Source of the DNA: Cladochytrium replicatum
Taxonomy: Eukaryota > Chytridiomycota > Chytridiomycetes > Cladochytriales > Cladochytriaceae
Direction of reading: 5' to 3'
DNA length: 64,000 nt
Assembly (NCBI GenBank): GCA_025526935.1
Contig: JAHLKD010000029.1
Span: 403,969-467,968, forward strand
The translations under genes were made by a program, and so were the position numbers. Under the pieces are notes generated by a model. That model made no database searches, was not told the origin of the DNA, and was given only the letters and a program-made list of their open reading frames with translations. Shown here piece by piece: positions 36,401 through 47,414 of the stretch (positions within the stretch are counted from its first letter, which is position 1; the number at the start of each line of letters is the position of its first letter).

Positions 36401-37698
36401 ACCCCGTTGCGGTGAGAGCTTGGAGCGCATCGATCGCGCCGTCCGGAATCACACGTAAAAATACACGCGAGAGAATCTCCTTGTCTTCGGCAAAGAGACT
36501 CGTGTTTCCATCGACAGCGGAGCTCTTGCGTCGCTCAAGCAGTTCTGCAGCCGCAACAATCTCGTTGTTCAAGTACAATTGCATAAGCTCCGTCTCCACA
36601 TCATCAAGGTATCGCTCGCCAGCCAAACCACCTACAAAAGCAGGTGCGGGGGCTGTCGCAGACGACGATTCTGGCTCTAATGTGGTTATCACTGCATCCA
36701 GCTCTGCGATGTGCGTGCTGCTGACGTCGTTCAACTCTGCGAGGACTTCCTTGTTGAAACATGGTTGGATCTCGACCTGTCGGGAAAGGTACATATCTTT
36801 CGTGGCCGACTTGGATCGTTTGTCCCACTTCTTCAGAATTTTACGGAACCCAGTACCGTTTACTTCAACGAATTTCTGGAAACCAATGTAAGTGGTTGCA
36901 TTCCGTTTTTGACCGTTAAACCGACCTGCAATTTTGCAAGATCCTGTTGGAACTGCAAGAATCCTTCTCGTAACGAATGCGCAGACGCATGTTTGTTCCA
37001 AGAGGGCCGCGAAAGCAAAACTCGTTTCTTGTCGATCAGAGACCGTAGTCGTACCTTGAACTCGTTCTCTTTTTGTAGATAGAACGCATTCACCTGAAAC
37101 AAATGAGGTGAATCAATTGTTAAGTGAACAAGCGTTTCCCCCTCCTTCTCCCCCACCAGATGGTCGAGTTTTGTCCAATTCCATAACAATCGCCTCCATC
37201 TCTTTCCTCTTCACTGCGATAAAATCTATCCCCTTATCATTCATCACCCTTGCCACCTCCATTCTCCTCCGTCCTAATCTTTTCGATGCTCTCATCGATT
37301 TGCATACCTTCTCAACCTCCCGATCCAGCCTGAAAAAGAACTCCGTCTTGTGTGCCACAAACTCCGGATTCTCCCTCCCGCTCCCGTTCCCGCTATCCCC
37401 ACCTCTCCGATCTCTCCACCCCTCCGCGGTGACCGAAACCAAGATCGGCTCGCCGTCAGGCAGATCCGGCGCCGCAACCGTCGAAAATGCCAACGACTCG
37501 CCGGGTCTGCGGTCTGCATGGTCCGATGAATCCGAGGTAGAGACTGCGACTGTGATTATTTTCTTGAGGGCTTTGTAGTTGAGGAAGTGCGTGCCGGCCC
37601 ATTCAGCCTGCTGGGTCTGGATGTATTTTCCAAACTGGAAAAGGGGTTTTAGGTGGGATCAATAATTTTTAGTGGGGAATGAGAGGGGGTACCTTCAT
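33459..37698 (-). CDS. SPX-ankyrin-GDPD-like protein (Pho81/Gde1 family), GDPD probably inactive
   Basis: Eight exons join in phase: complement(33459..33620, 33682..34155, 34207..35386, 35449..36875, 36926..37093, 37308..37634, 37693..37698), the first holding only Met-Lys before the family-typical FGKYIQ. The 1247 residues compare with 1178 and 1223 in yeast Pho81 and Gde1. Domains in order: SPX (MK-FGKYIQTQQAEW to GTGFRKILKKWDKRSK, residues 1-190); ankyrin repeats (about 300-560; RTSLHEAAAHG, GRKPLHYAAMYGAHG, GWTALFFAASEGHVEVVKAL); then RIYGHNYLENKCNLQITLTH; then the GDPD-like region. There HRG is kept, but GENT is replaced by VPAV, E-x-D by Q-x-V (EYIQLVVQVTKDG) and YHD by YPH. The later SIELKYP and IIFSSFNPSVCM are preserved. 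Loss of metal ligands suggests a regulatory, Pho81-like role. Confidence 0.92.
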
Positions 37699-38132
37699 AA
37701 TTAGTTGAGAATAAGAGTTAACTAAGATGTTTAGTTGGCAAATGGATGGTTACAAGGATCGTCGGTGGGTTCAGTTAATGCTGTTCGTAACAGGGCGGGG
37801 AACCACACTGGCACAGCCACAAAGGGACGTGCGAGTGTTTGTGGCATATGTGTAGCACGGCTGGGAGCACTGACATCACTGCACGAAGAAGGAAAGAAAA
37901 CTACATCGATGGAACACAAATCACTCCGAGGAAATGAAAATGGAAACTTATTATTCAGTAATACAAGGACAATGGAAATTTTTGGCACACCAACGTAGAA
38001 CGGCCAATTGTCCGAGACAACCTCCGCACATTATGCGGGGGGACTGAGACGCTTCCGAGCGCACACTCGAAACTGCATGCAATTCAAAAAAACAAACTAA
38101 GATCAGCGGGATCGGAGAAACTTTGGCAATTT
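37699..38132. promoter_or_regulatory. Upstream region of the SPX-ankyrin gene
   Basis: These 434 bases lie between the methyltransferase stop and the SPX-ankyrin start, both genes on the minus strand. They hold the promoter of the latter and the 3' end of the former. No clear element was seen. Confidence 0.4.
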
Positions 38133-39284
38133 TTAACTTAGATTATTATAGAACACCTTGCTGGAGGTGTAATTTTCGCCCGTTTCCTCGAGCATTTCGT
38201 TCCATTGATCCACGGTCATCCCGAGCGCCGGCGCAGCGAGTGGACCAAGGTTTCCCATGCCCTTCTTAAAGTCCCAAAGGAAAAGTTCACCGATGTTGCC
38301 GTCCCAGCCGAGCGGTGCGATCCGACGGAGCTGTCGTACGTGCTCGTATCCACCATTCTGAGAAACAAGTCGTCCGAGAGATGCAGCTATGTTTAGACGA
38401 CAATTTTAGGAAGGTTTGAATCGTGAGGGTTGATCCAAGTTGATCTCACCAATGTGGATGTTGAAGCCAGGAGAAGCCATGATGGCTTTGAGAGAGTTTT
38501 GGAACTTTTGTGCTGCGTCGCCTTTGGGACCTTGCCAGACCGGGATTCCGTCCAACTAAGGAAGGATAAGAAGGGAAGTGAATACGGATTATGGAAGCTT
38601 TACTCGACAAGGTCCAAGTATCCGCCAGGCTTCAGCACACGGCATAGCTCGAAAATAACTGCTGGCCAGGCGGCCTCAGGAAGACCCAGAACGAGGTATT
38701 GCTGGTGCACTGTGAATGATTAAGCAGAGCATCATACTATTTGGAAACTGTTCACAAACCGTAATCAAAGATATTGTCCTCAACTGGGACGAGAAACGAG
38801 CAGCTAAGAATCGATCATCGATAATCACTTTGTGATGTACTCACAGGGAGTTCGTTGCATTACGTTGCCTTCCAGAAGGTGAATCTTGCCGGTTCCTGAA
38901 GCGTCCTGGAACGTCTGCGCCCATGTTGTCGTAATTAAGTCAAGTCCGTGGTAATCCGGGCAAGGAAAGTTACGGTTCATCTCGGCCAGCCAGATGCCCG
39001 TCCCACAGCCAATGTCCAAGACACATTTTAGTCAAAGACACAATTTAAAATGATGCAATGTGGATGCACACATATTAACTCACAGCGATGGATTGGCATG
39101 AGAATGGCTTTTCATCTCCCCCCGAGTTCGGAGTTGTTGGCTCGGATCCGATTGTCTGAAAATCGACATCGTCGACAGTTGTGAATGCTTCTCCGGACGG
39201 CTGCTTTTCGTTTTGCTGCGGCGGAGAAGTGTGCAGCTCACGAGCGGAGTCGTGCTTGTCGACCGAAGCGCAGATGTTTCCCAT
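38133..39284 (-). CDS. SAM-dependent methyltransferase (class I), possibly N-myristoylated
   Basis: Six exons fit by phase: complement(38133..38386, 38450..38556, 38604..38709, 38760..38783, 38845..39022, 39084..39284), 289 residues. Motif I is VLDIGCGTGIWLAEM. Post-I is YHGLDL. Motifs II-III are PFEDNIFDYVHQQYLVLGLP and ELCRVLKPGGYLDL. A further conserved part is GIPVWQGPKGDAAQKF, and the C-terminal helical region contains LGRLVSQNGGYEHVRQL. This resembles the fungal methyltransferases that follow LPF-d-fDyVh-R. The N-terminus MGNICAS fits the myristoylation pattern, with a Cys that could be palmitoylated. Two junctions are odd. The first intron has a GTGAGT donor but no AG before motif I. 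The third has a GTAAAG donor whose in-phase acceptor is not AG. The substrate is unknown. Confidence 0.7.
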
Positions 39285-41342
39285 TACAGCGATTCAGAGC
39301 GAGAGAGTCCAGACGTGCCCCCGTAATATCGAATTTGTGGTGCACAACAAAACAAAATTTTAGGTTAAGATTGGTGTTGTTGTGCACGATGGCCAGCACT
39401 GCATTATACGAATTGATTTACAATATTGAGTAGAGTTTAATGAAATAGCATCTGTGAGTTTGAAATCAACTAGTAGTATAATATCTGGTCGAGATAAATT
39501 TGATAAATTTCTGGTTGTGTGTCTGAATCCAAATTGTTTTACAGATTTGTTGTTGTCCCCCTCCGGCAAAGTGGCCTGTGCGTAACTTGTGATCCGGGAT
39601 ACTATGATTGCAGGTTTTGCCAATCTCACAGAAAATTAATGCAACCATCCCCGGTGTTGATCAACCCAATTTCCAGCAGTCCTGGTTGATTCCAGATGCA
39701 GTGCTCACAGAAACTCACGCAAAATGCGCCTTCGAGTGTCGGGCGGCCGTGCATTGCTGTGGTGGCCCTACCGGCTTGGAAAAGACCTCTCTCATCATTG
39801 ATTCCCTGCTCGCCTGGCTTCCTGACATCTCTGCTGTATCTTCTGATTCCTCTGGTATGCCACGACGTGCTCTCTTCAGCTCTCAAGCAATCATCTCATT
39901 TAACTTACAGACTGCACCTATTACGAGATGATCATGCCTCTCTCGCCATCCGGAGAAGATTCCATCTCGATCCCCAAGCTCTCTCGATCGACGCCGATGA
40001 TGGCTCGAAATGGTCCCGTTCTTCCCACTCGATCCACATCTGCGATGCCGCCGTATTGTGCTAAAGCAATGCAACTATTGAATCCTTTGTCAATGCCCGC
40101 CCTACTCGAAACTCTGACCCCGATGCACTGGGGCTCTCAACGCATCGAGATCGTAGGCACAGGCTGTCCCACAAGTGAAAACCACCTGCCCCGTCAAGTC
40201 GAGTCAGTCTTCGGCACAAACTTGCTAATGTGTTCCAGGTGTGCTTTAACGAGGTCGATGCCTTGATCCGCCGAGAAGTACCAGGGACTGGAAAGCCTGC
40301 GAGATTATCCGTGAGCTGATTGACAAGCCCGTTTCCGTGGCCGATGAAAGCAGCGCTGCAACTGATGACTCTGTTGACCTGTACTCTGGCGTGAGACTGC
40401 GGAACATCTCTGCACATTCGGCAAACGATGGCAACCACTTGGATTCCCAGGTTGGCCCCTTTGTCTGTATCCTGTCCGAAGAAAACTCTGATACTCATGG
40501 CGGGAGGAGAGTTCCAGCTCGTTGACTTCTCTGCAGGTGAGAAAACACATTAGAAGCTGGATTGTTACTGATAAATGCTGTGCTTTTTAGCACTCTAGAT
40601 ACCCTTCCGAGGTCACCAAGCATGGCTCCGACCGAGTTAGCCTCACTGACCCATTCCATCCCTCACAGTGTGTCCAGCATGACCCATGTTTTTATAGTGC
40701 CCCAGTGAGACCATGAGTTCATGTTCTACTAAATAATGAATACAAGATAGCGGTCAATGACACAGATCCCATACCCAACCAGGGTCAAACCATTCTTTTG
40801 CTTCAACAGGACATTCACCTGCTGTGGAACGTGGGTATCCAACAATACTGTAGATTCTTAAATCAACGAAATGACTGCACAAGATTCTTGCAACACTTCT
40901 TGTTTAAGTCCAGTAAAGCTTCTACGACACTTAGCTGCAGTTGCACCATTCACGGAAGCACGCATCAAAAAAAAGGTGCTCTTACACGACAAATAATCAC
41001 CCATTGGTGAGCACCCGAGCTGCACCAAGAGCATTGTATTCCAAAAAGTGGTCAACTCGAATTGGCAGTTCTCCAACACGGAAATCTTTAGTAAAAGGCG
41101 AAAGATTTATCCGCTCTGCTGAAAGACCTTCGAGAGTGGAGTTCAATGGGTGGGTTGCTCTGGTTTTAAAGGGCAAGAAAATGCTGTGCCACGAGCGCCT
41201 CAAGCAGAAAGGTAATTAAGCACCAAAATGGCAATAATCGACAGAGAAACAACCACATTCTTACATTGGGCTGATTCCGCTTTATACTGTGTAGGTTTTC
41301 TTGGGACTGGATTGATTCAATTTAAGTACCAAGCCAACAAAA
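39285..41342. other. No recognisable gene; probably decayed sequence
   Basis: Frames of 80-145 codons occur on both strands between 39.6 and 40.6 kb, for example minus-strand SFAECAEMFRSLTPEYR and GVDRESLGIEMESSPDGERG. They are mutually out of frame, with no splice sites to join them and no family I can name. 40.6-41.34 kb shows nothing clear. Confidence 0.35.
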
Positions 41343-42003
41343 CTAGTGGAACCGATGTTCTCTAATGAAATCATCAACATTGAAGTCGCTATAGCGTGTA
41401 GGACGCATATCTAGCAAGTACAGCAGCTCACACATCTCATCGTCAGCAAAACCAATGTGTCCCTGAACACCTCCCCGCCAAGCTCTGGGAATCTCCCCCC
41501 AACCCGTGCAAGAAAAGCATGTGGAATATGAATAGTCTTTTCATGCGGGTTCAGCTTGCGACCTGCACGGCAAACTTGCGAACACCATTGTGCCACACGA
41601 AATCGCTGTTCACCCCGCCGTCAAGCACAAATCCATCGTAGTAGAATTCGAGCAGAATTGGTCCGATGTATGCAAGGCCTCTCCTACGTCCGGTTTTGAA
41701 CTCGCTCATGAGCGATATTTCCAGTTTGGGTTCGAGCCACTTCACTGTGCGGACATTGCATATGGGCTCGCGAACCTTTCCACGTCCCTTCCTGTATGTT
41801 TGCAATCACGGTTTTCCCCGGGAGACGACGGAAGTCACTGCTCATGTCAAAGGTGTGCTTTTTACGGTCCGAGTCACACCCCGTTGATTGAGAAGTGATT
41901 GACCTTGCCGATGGCTGATGCATTACGAACGATCGTTTCGCATGGTTGGTTATCCCAAGTAGTCTACTATTGCGTTGTCAAAGATGAACTGTTGCGATGC
42001 CAT
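41343..42003 (-). pseudogene. Paralogue 1 of the DFR-LP family, frameshifted
   Basis: Begins MASQQFIFDNAIVDYLG at 42003. A one-base shift gives DNQPCETIVRNASAIGKVNH, later DMSSDFRRLPGKTVIANI, then in another frame KWLEPKLEISLMSEF and YIGPILLEFYYDGF. The fragments FLARVGGRFPELGGEVF and FNVDDFIREHRFH precede the stop at 41343. The order matches the intact copy from end to end with at least three frame changes, so the copy is full length but dead. Confidence 0.75.
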
Positions 42004-42082
42004 GTACCGCGCACTGATGGCACGGTCAGTGCCCGGCCAAGATGAGTAATAAACCCATGAGATCAGAGTTGAGAAGAAGCTT

Positions 42083-42710
42083 TCACAGGTGGTGGAAGCG
42101 CTGCTCTTGGACAAACGCATCGACGTTAAGCGGGCAATAAGTCATCTTGATGTTCATGCGAAGGCTAAATAGCTCCTTCATCTGACCCATCACAACAATC
42201 AGCAAATTTCTGAACACCTCCCCGCCGAGCTCCAGGAACTTTGACGAAACTCTCGCCAGAAAATCCTGGGGGCATCTAATCGTCTTGTCCTTGTAATGTT
42301 GTACTTGACAACTCGGAACCTATACTTTTGCAACTCATTATTCCGCACGAAATCTACATGGATCGTTTCGGCTTCAAAACACATCGGGTCGTAAAATTCC
42401 AGCAAAAATGGGCTCAATGAGTGCGACCCCCTTCTGTAGTTTGGTAGGGTATTCCGACGTGACCGTGATCTCGAGTTCTGGGTTGACCCACTTGATATTC
42501 CGCAAATTGATGGGGATGGTCTCGCGCGGTGAACCCGCGCGAGCACGTTCCACGAAGGGAGTTCATGGAATTCAAAGTCCGACTCAAGGAAGATCATGCA
42601 GTTCTCGATCAATAGTGGACCGACCGCAAGACTCTATTCGCTAAAACCTTGGGAGAGTCAGGTAGGACGATTTGTTGGTTGCATTTGTCAAAGATGAATT
42701 GGCTCGCCAT
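42083..42710 (-). pseudogene. Paralogue 2 of the DFR-LP family, frameshifted
   Basis: Starts MASQFIFDKCNQQIV at 42710. It continues in other frames with SDFEFHELPSWNVLARVHR, KWVNPELEITVTSEY, FLLEFYDPMCFEAETIHVDF and QDFLARVSSKFLELGGEVFR, and ends VDAFVQEQRFHHL. It is collinear with the intact copy over its full length but carries several frameshifts. It lies between paralogues 1 and 3 in the same orientation. Confidence 0.75.
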
Positions 42711-42881
42711 TTGGCCGTTTGGCTGCTTGGCGACACAGCGGATGTGAGGTGAAGCCGTGGTAAAGTTTCTGATGCCCAGGTCTCACGTTTTACAAAGTTG
42801 GATGTTCAACCAAGATTTGCTCATGGGTTCAAGTCCATATATTGATTACTGTCCGCAAGCATAGACGATCATGAGCAAAAA

Positions 42882-43532
42882 TTAGTGGAACCGCTGCTGT
42901 TTGACCAGTTCGTCAACATTAAGCGGTGCATAAGTCGCCTTGATGCCCGTCGGCAAAGTAAGCAAGTCCTTCATCTGGTCCACCACCAATATCACCATGT
43001 TCCTAAACACCTCCCCGCCAAGCTCCGGAAACCTCGCCGCCACCCTCGCGAGAAAATCTTGCGGGATGGAAATCGAATTGTTTTTATACTGCAGGACTTG
43101 GACCGCAAACTTTCGCACGTCGTTGAACCACACGAAATCTCCGTTGAACGTTTCCGCTTCGAAATTCATCGGGTCATAGAACTCGAGCAGAATGGGCCCG
43201 ATCAATGCGATCCCCTTTTTCCTCTTCGTAAGGTACTCTGCCATGACCGTGATTTCGAGGTCTGGGTTGAGCCATTTGATTTTGCGGACGTTAATGAGGC
43301 TGACTTCCCTCACTCCGCCGTAGTGGATCCTCGCCAGCGCCGTTTTGGAGGGGAGTTGGCGAAAATCGATGTCTGCGGCGAACGTCATTTTACGGTCGAG
43401 GAGCGGTGTGCCGTTGATGCTGAACTGTGTGACCTTGCCGATGAGGGGAGCATCTCGAATTACCGTGATGCAGTTTTGGTTGTCGATGTACTTGTTGATC
43501 GCATTGTCGAAAATGAATTGGGCGGTCGCCAT
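42882..43532 (-). CDS. Uncharacterised 216-residue protein, intact member of a local tandem family (DFR-LP)
   Basis: A single uninterrupted exon starting MATAQFIFDNAINKYIDNQ. I do not recognise the family. It has no signal peptide or membrane segment. It looks like a compact alpha/beta or beta-rich domain with conserved landmarks shared by all local copies: FDNAI near the start, IGKV--FSING, DFR-LP at about 55, LINVRKIKWLNPDLEITVMA, IGPILLEFYDPMNFEAETF, FVWFNDVRKFAVQVLQYKN, FLARVAARFPELGGEVFRN and a C-terminal QRFH. Two decayed copies follow it head to tail and a third fragment lies at 30.1-30.4 kb, so the family duplicates and dies quickly. Being the only open copy, it is probably the functional one. 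Confidence 0.7.
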   Translation of the reverse strand: MATAQFIFDNAINKYIDNQNCITVIRDAPLIGKVTQFSINGTPLLDRKMTFAADIDFRQLPSKTALARIHYGGVREVSLINVRKIKWLNPDLEITVMAEYLTKRKKGIALIGPILLEFYDPMNFEAETFNGDFVWFNDVRKFAVQVLQYKNNSISIPQDFLARVAARFPELGGEVFRNMVILVVDQMKDLLTLPTGIKATYAPLNVDELVKQQRFH

Positions 43533-44828
43533 TGCAATTGCATGGATTCCGATGAACTTGTTGACCCTTTATAATTGATGGATGGCAGATGGCACGGTTT
43601 TAAAGTTTGAAGTGCCTCAAGAAAATTTTTAGATACAACCTTGGCGGTTCCTTTCGCCTCGTTAACCAAGCACCGTTCCTTCCAGAAAGAGGAAAGTTTG
43701 ATGTTCAATCCGAGGACTCGGCGAAAAGACCGACAGCAACACCATATGGGTAGTGAAATGCGTTTTTACAACCTAGGAGGGATGATCAAACGGAGTCATT
43801 ATCAATGGGAACACCACCTGCAACCTTGGCGAGTAGCAGCATGCTGAATATCGATGGTAATTTGGGCTCCAAACATGCGCAACTCATTTTACCAAATAGA
43901 ATCTTGTTCGCCGGATCGTTCACACACAAAACCGCACCCATTATAAATGTGGTGTTGTCATCGGGTTGAGCACTCATGGAATCACTGTCTCCTCGCCTTT
44001 ACAAAATGAGATCCAACTTTTCATTCGATCCAAAAAGAAGCACACTTTGTCGTTACAAAGGGCAGCATTGCGGGCTGCCAGAACAATAAAAATAACACAC
44101 TTTGTCGTTAACATGGGCATTGCGGGCAGGGGAGAAGACTTCCAGAACAATAAAAACAATGTTCAACACAAGGCACAAAAACTTCATGTCCTCCCAAACC
44201 ACGCCCCAACTTCAAACATCTCCACTCCAGAAGCGTTCTTAGAAACACAAGCAGCAAACAAAAGAGATTCAAAACGCCCCTTCGATCTCAAAACAAAAAC
44301 GGGTTTGGATTGGAAGAAAGGAGAAATGTTTTTCAAAGGAATGAAATTATCATCTTTTATTATGGTGTTCTAATAATGTCGCATATGGTCCTTCCAGAAA
44401 TTAATGGCAAGGACAATGGGGATTTGTGTGAGAGAAGAAAAAAGACGGTGTCGTGGCCAGTCATGAAGTCTTTCCGACAAAAAACACTCAACAAACACAC
44501 TCAAACGCAAAAAAGGGGAAATTATTGAAAAGAAAACAAAAATGTGTGCGCAGCGGACGGGTTAAGAAAACTAAGAGCAAACAACTGGTTTGATCAATGT
44601 GATTAAAAAGCGAAATCACAACGGGATCAGTGGAGAACGATTATCGCAGGTAAGGAATGAATATAGGTGGAGCGGTCAGAAGGAGATGCGGGGTTGGGGG
44701 GGATGCCGCATAAACTTAGCACAACATAAAAAAGATAAAGGAACGAAAAACGCCAAGCATTGTATTCAGCACACCACACATGCACCTGCCGCAAACAAAA
44801 CAGCAAAATAAACACGCGCACTTTCTCC
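43533..44828. other. Intergenic; mostly A-rich, no gene seen
   Basis: A short minus-strand frame at 43.79-43.98 kb (MSAQPDDNTTFIMGAVLCV) might be the 5' end of a lost gene. 44.2-44.8 kb is A-rich with no coding signal and includes the 3' flank of the glycosyltransferase gene. Confidence 0.35.
44041..44159 (+). repeat. Two-copy tandem repeat, unit about 55-64 bases
   Basis: Copies at 44041-44095 and 44096-44159 both begin cacactttgtcgtta, contain cattgcgggc and end ccagaacaataaaaa. The second has a few extra bases in the middle. Confidence 0.75.
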
Positions 44829-46792
44829 TTACTTCTTGATGACGTCGAAATCCTTTGGCGGGAAGATGCAGGCGTACATCACACTGATCGTTTCCATGCA
44901 CACCGCGAAGTACTGCAACACGACCGTCATAGGCATGTGCAACAACACCAGGAACGGGTTCTTTCCCTTGTCCACGTCCTGGATAAAGATACCCAGAACG
45001 TATAGGTACACGAACGTGACCATGGTGAGGTTCTTGATCAGCCCAAACCATCTCGGCGTAGCGGGCCCAAAGACGACGTCAAGCGGGATCGAAATCAAGG
45101 TTGAGTACAAGCAGAGCGAACCAATGAACCAAGTGAACGCCCACAACTTCGGGAGGAAGTGCTTGAGACGGAAGATACCCACAAACCAGCGGCGACGCTG
45201 CTTAAGGAAATCGAGGAACCCTTGAGGAGACTGCTCACGAATGAGTCCAGGTACTTTGCCGACTTTGAAACCCCGTGCCCATGCCGCCATCGCAAACTCA
45301 TAGTCTTCAGTCAAACTGCCCAGATCCCAAGTGACAGAGTTCTCGACGAGACCGTTGACGAGAAGGAAGGAACCGTGACAACCCCAGATAGGTCGGTGCA
45401 TGTACGTGAGCTGGAGCTGGAAGCGAGACAAGTCATCACCAACACGGAGGGCGTCCGCGACAGTGAAGAACCAGTTCTTCCAGTACTGGTGCTGGTTGTA
45501 CAGAATCGGGCCTTGGCCCATGTGGAACTCGGTCTCGTACCAGATAAACTCGAGGGTTCGCCGCACACTCTCATCATCAATGACACTTTCCTCGTCAAGA
45601 TGCAAAACCCAGTCGTGCTCCGTGTATCGCATTGTCTGGCGGTACCAGTCGAGTGCGCGGGCCTTGTACTTTGAGCGGGCGGTGGAGAAAGCCTTAGGAC
45701 ATGTGTAGCAGTTAATATTTTCGAAGAAGTAGGGCTCGTCGGTCAATACGTGGACACGGATCGAAGGGTGAAGACGCTCAAGGTGACGGTGGGCGTTCCA
45801 GGAACGGTACACGGCTTCGCGGTTGTTACCACGGGTGACGGTCAAAATGTATAAGTTATCACATCTTCGCTTCTTCAGTCCGTCATGGTAGATGAAGCGA
45901 GGAGTACGGAAAGGCATAATCAAACCGGCAAAACAGATAATGGTGTATGGGGTAGGAAGCAGCCATCCTGGTAGTGAAGTTAGCGAAGAAATCAAACAAC
46001 AATACGTTGTAGCTCACCAATCTTCCAATAGCAGCCCGTGTTCCAAATTTCGGCGTCTGTCAGGTTACCAGGAATAATGAATGTAACGAGATACACAACG
46101 CCCAAAATCAAGATAGTGTTGATTATCCACATATCGGCCAAAAGTGCCATTATGGCGTGAGTGTTGCCCTTGTTAAGGGGTCCGTTGGCGTCCTCAGGCT
46201 GATCGAGAGCGTATGAACGCCCAGGAACGTTAGCACGCTTCTGCGACGATTGAGTGTTTTTCCTCGAAAGGGTTCGCTTCAGGTTGGAAATGAGACCGCC
46301 CGAGGTTGGAGATGATGGAGAAATGGTGTCCTGTGCTGGTAAGGGTGGAGCAGCAATCTGAGGTGGGAGAGTCTGTTGACGAGGTTCCTTCGGAAACGGA
46401 AGTGGTGGGGCATTCGGGTTGGAAGGATCCACGCCCATTGTGATGGAAGATTCTGAGGCATCGTCGGACCATTGGTTGGGAACCTGCGAAAGAGGTCTCC
46501 CGAGATTGCCTTGTGGCGGGATGTGTGGAGCGAGGTAAGGTTGACCCAGCGGTGGTCGTTGCTGAGGGTTGAATGTGGGGATGGTTCCGGGCTGGAAGTG
46601 GACGGCAGGGTGCAAGCCGTTGGGCGGATTTTGGATCGGAATGAGCTGAACACCAGGAGGCGGTGGACCCATCAGGGGGATGAATTGTTGTGGATGTTGG
46701 TGATGCTGCTGTGGAGGGAGCGGTTGGCCATTTGGCACCTGCATATAGTGGACATGCTGTTGCTGAGCGTTCGGTGGTTGTTGCTGTGACAT
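44829..46792 (-). CDS. Family 2 glycosyltransferase, egghead/BRE-3-like, multipass membrane protein
   Basis: Two exons join in phase: complement(44829..45967, 46018..46792), 637 residues. The first ~190 residues are Gln/Pro/His-rich (QQQPPNAQQQHVHYMQV) and probably a disordered cytosolic tail. A membrane segment follows (WIINTILILGVVYLVTFIIP), then PYTIICFAGLIM. The catalytic domain shows LYILTVTRGNNREAV, VHVLTDEPYFF, the metal-binding HLDEESVIDDESV, RPIWGCHGSFLLVNGLVENS, the acceptor-side LTEDYEFAM and the product-site KQRRRWFVG. Three or four membrane segments end the protein. This motif order matches animal egghead, a beta-1,4-mannosyltransferase of glycosphingolipid synthesis. In this fungus the donor and acceptor cannot be deduced; a glycolipid or wall polymer is possible. 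Confidence 0.85.
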
Positions 46793-47414
46793 TGTTGGGC
46801 GATGGGCTATCAGAAATCGCGAGACCGTGGTTTATAAGCAACTTCGGGGCTGCAGCGGCGAAACAACCAGCGGCAGGGCACAACAGCAGATATGGTCTTT
46901 GTCTGATGGAGCGGAAGTCGGGGCGGCGGAGAGATATTTTTAGGGATCGGAAAGATATTTAAAGAAGACTGGACGGGAGTGGCAGTGTAATGAACGGGTC
47001 AGGTACGGGAAGTGAGTGGGTCAGCGAAGAGAGATACGGGTGCAGCGCGTGGGTGGAAAACTCAGTCACTGCTGGAACTAATGTGCACTCACAGGTAAGC
47101 CGCTTTACTGCCCTGGAGTTGTCTCGATTACTGCACAGCTTGCTCTGCTTACTGTCAAGGTCCGTCACACTCTGGACGGACGCGTCAAAAGGCTACAAAT
47201 TAGATTTGATTTCACTTGACTTTTCTCATTTCTTGGCACACAAAGACATCACCGAATTTACACATTTTCACTCTCTTAGCATTCAATGCCTTTCACCAAA
47301 GTTATTTCTGTTGGAAAATATCACTTCCGTGAATCCCATTCCATAATTTATTCAATCCAACCGCGACACGCCACCCACGTGGAGCGCGCGTCCCCTGATT
47401 GATCTCTCACGACC
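46793..47414. promoter_or_regulatory. Divergent promoter region, glycosyltransferase / WSC protein
   Basis: These 622 bases separate divergent start codons. A CACGTG lies about 30 bases before the WSC start, in ccacccacgtgga. No other element is clear. A short plus-strand open frame at 46.99-47.35 kb lacks coding character. Confidence 0.4.

Noticed and set aside
39600-40560. A protein-coding gene on either strand
   Set aside because: Open stretches on both strands change frame repeatedly and no family or splice path was recognised.
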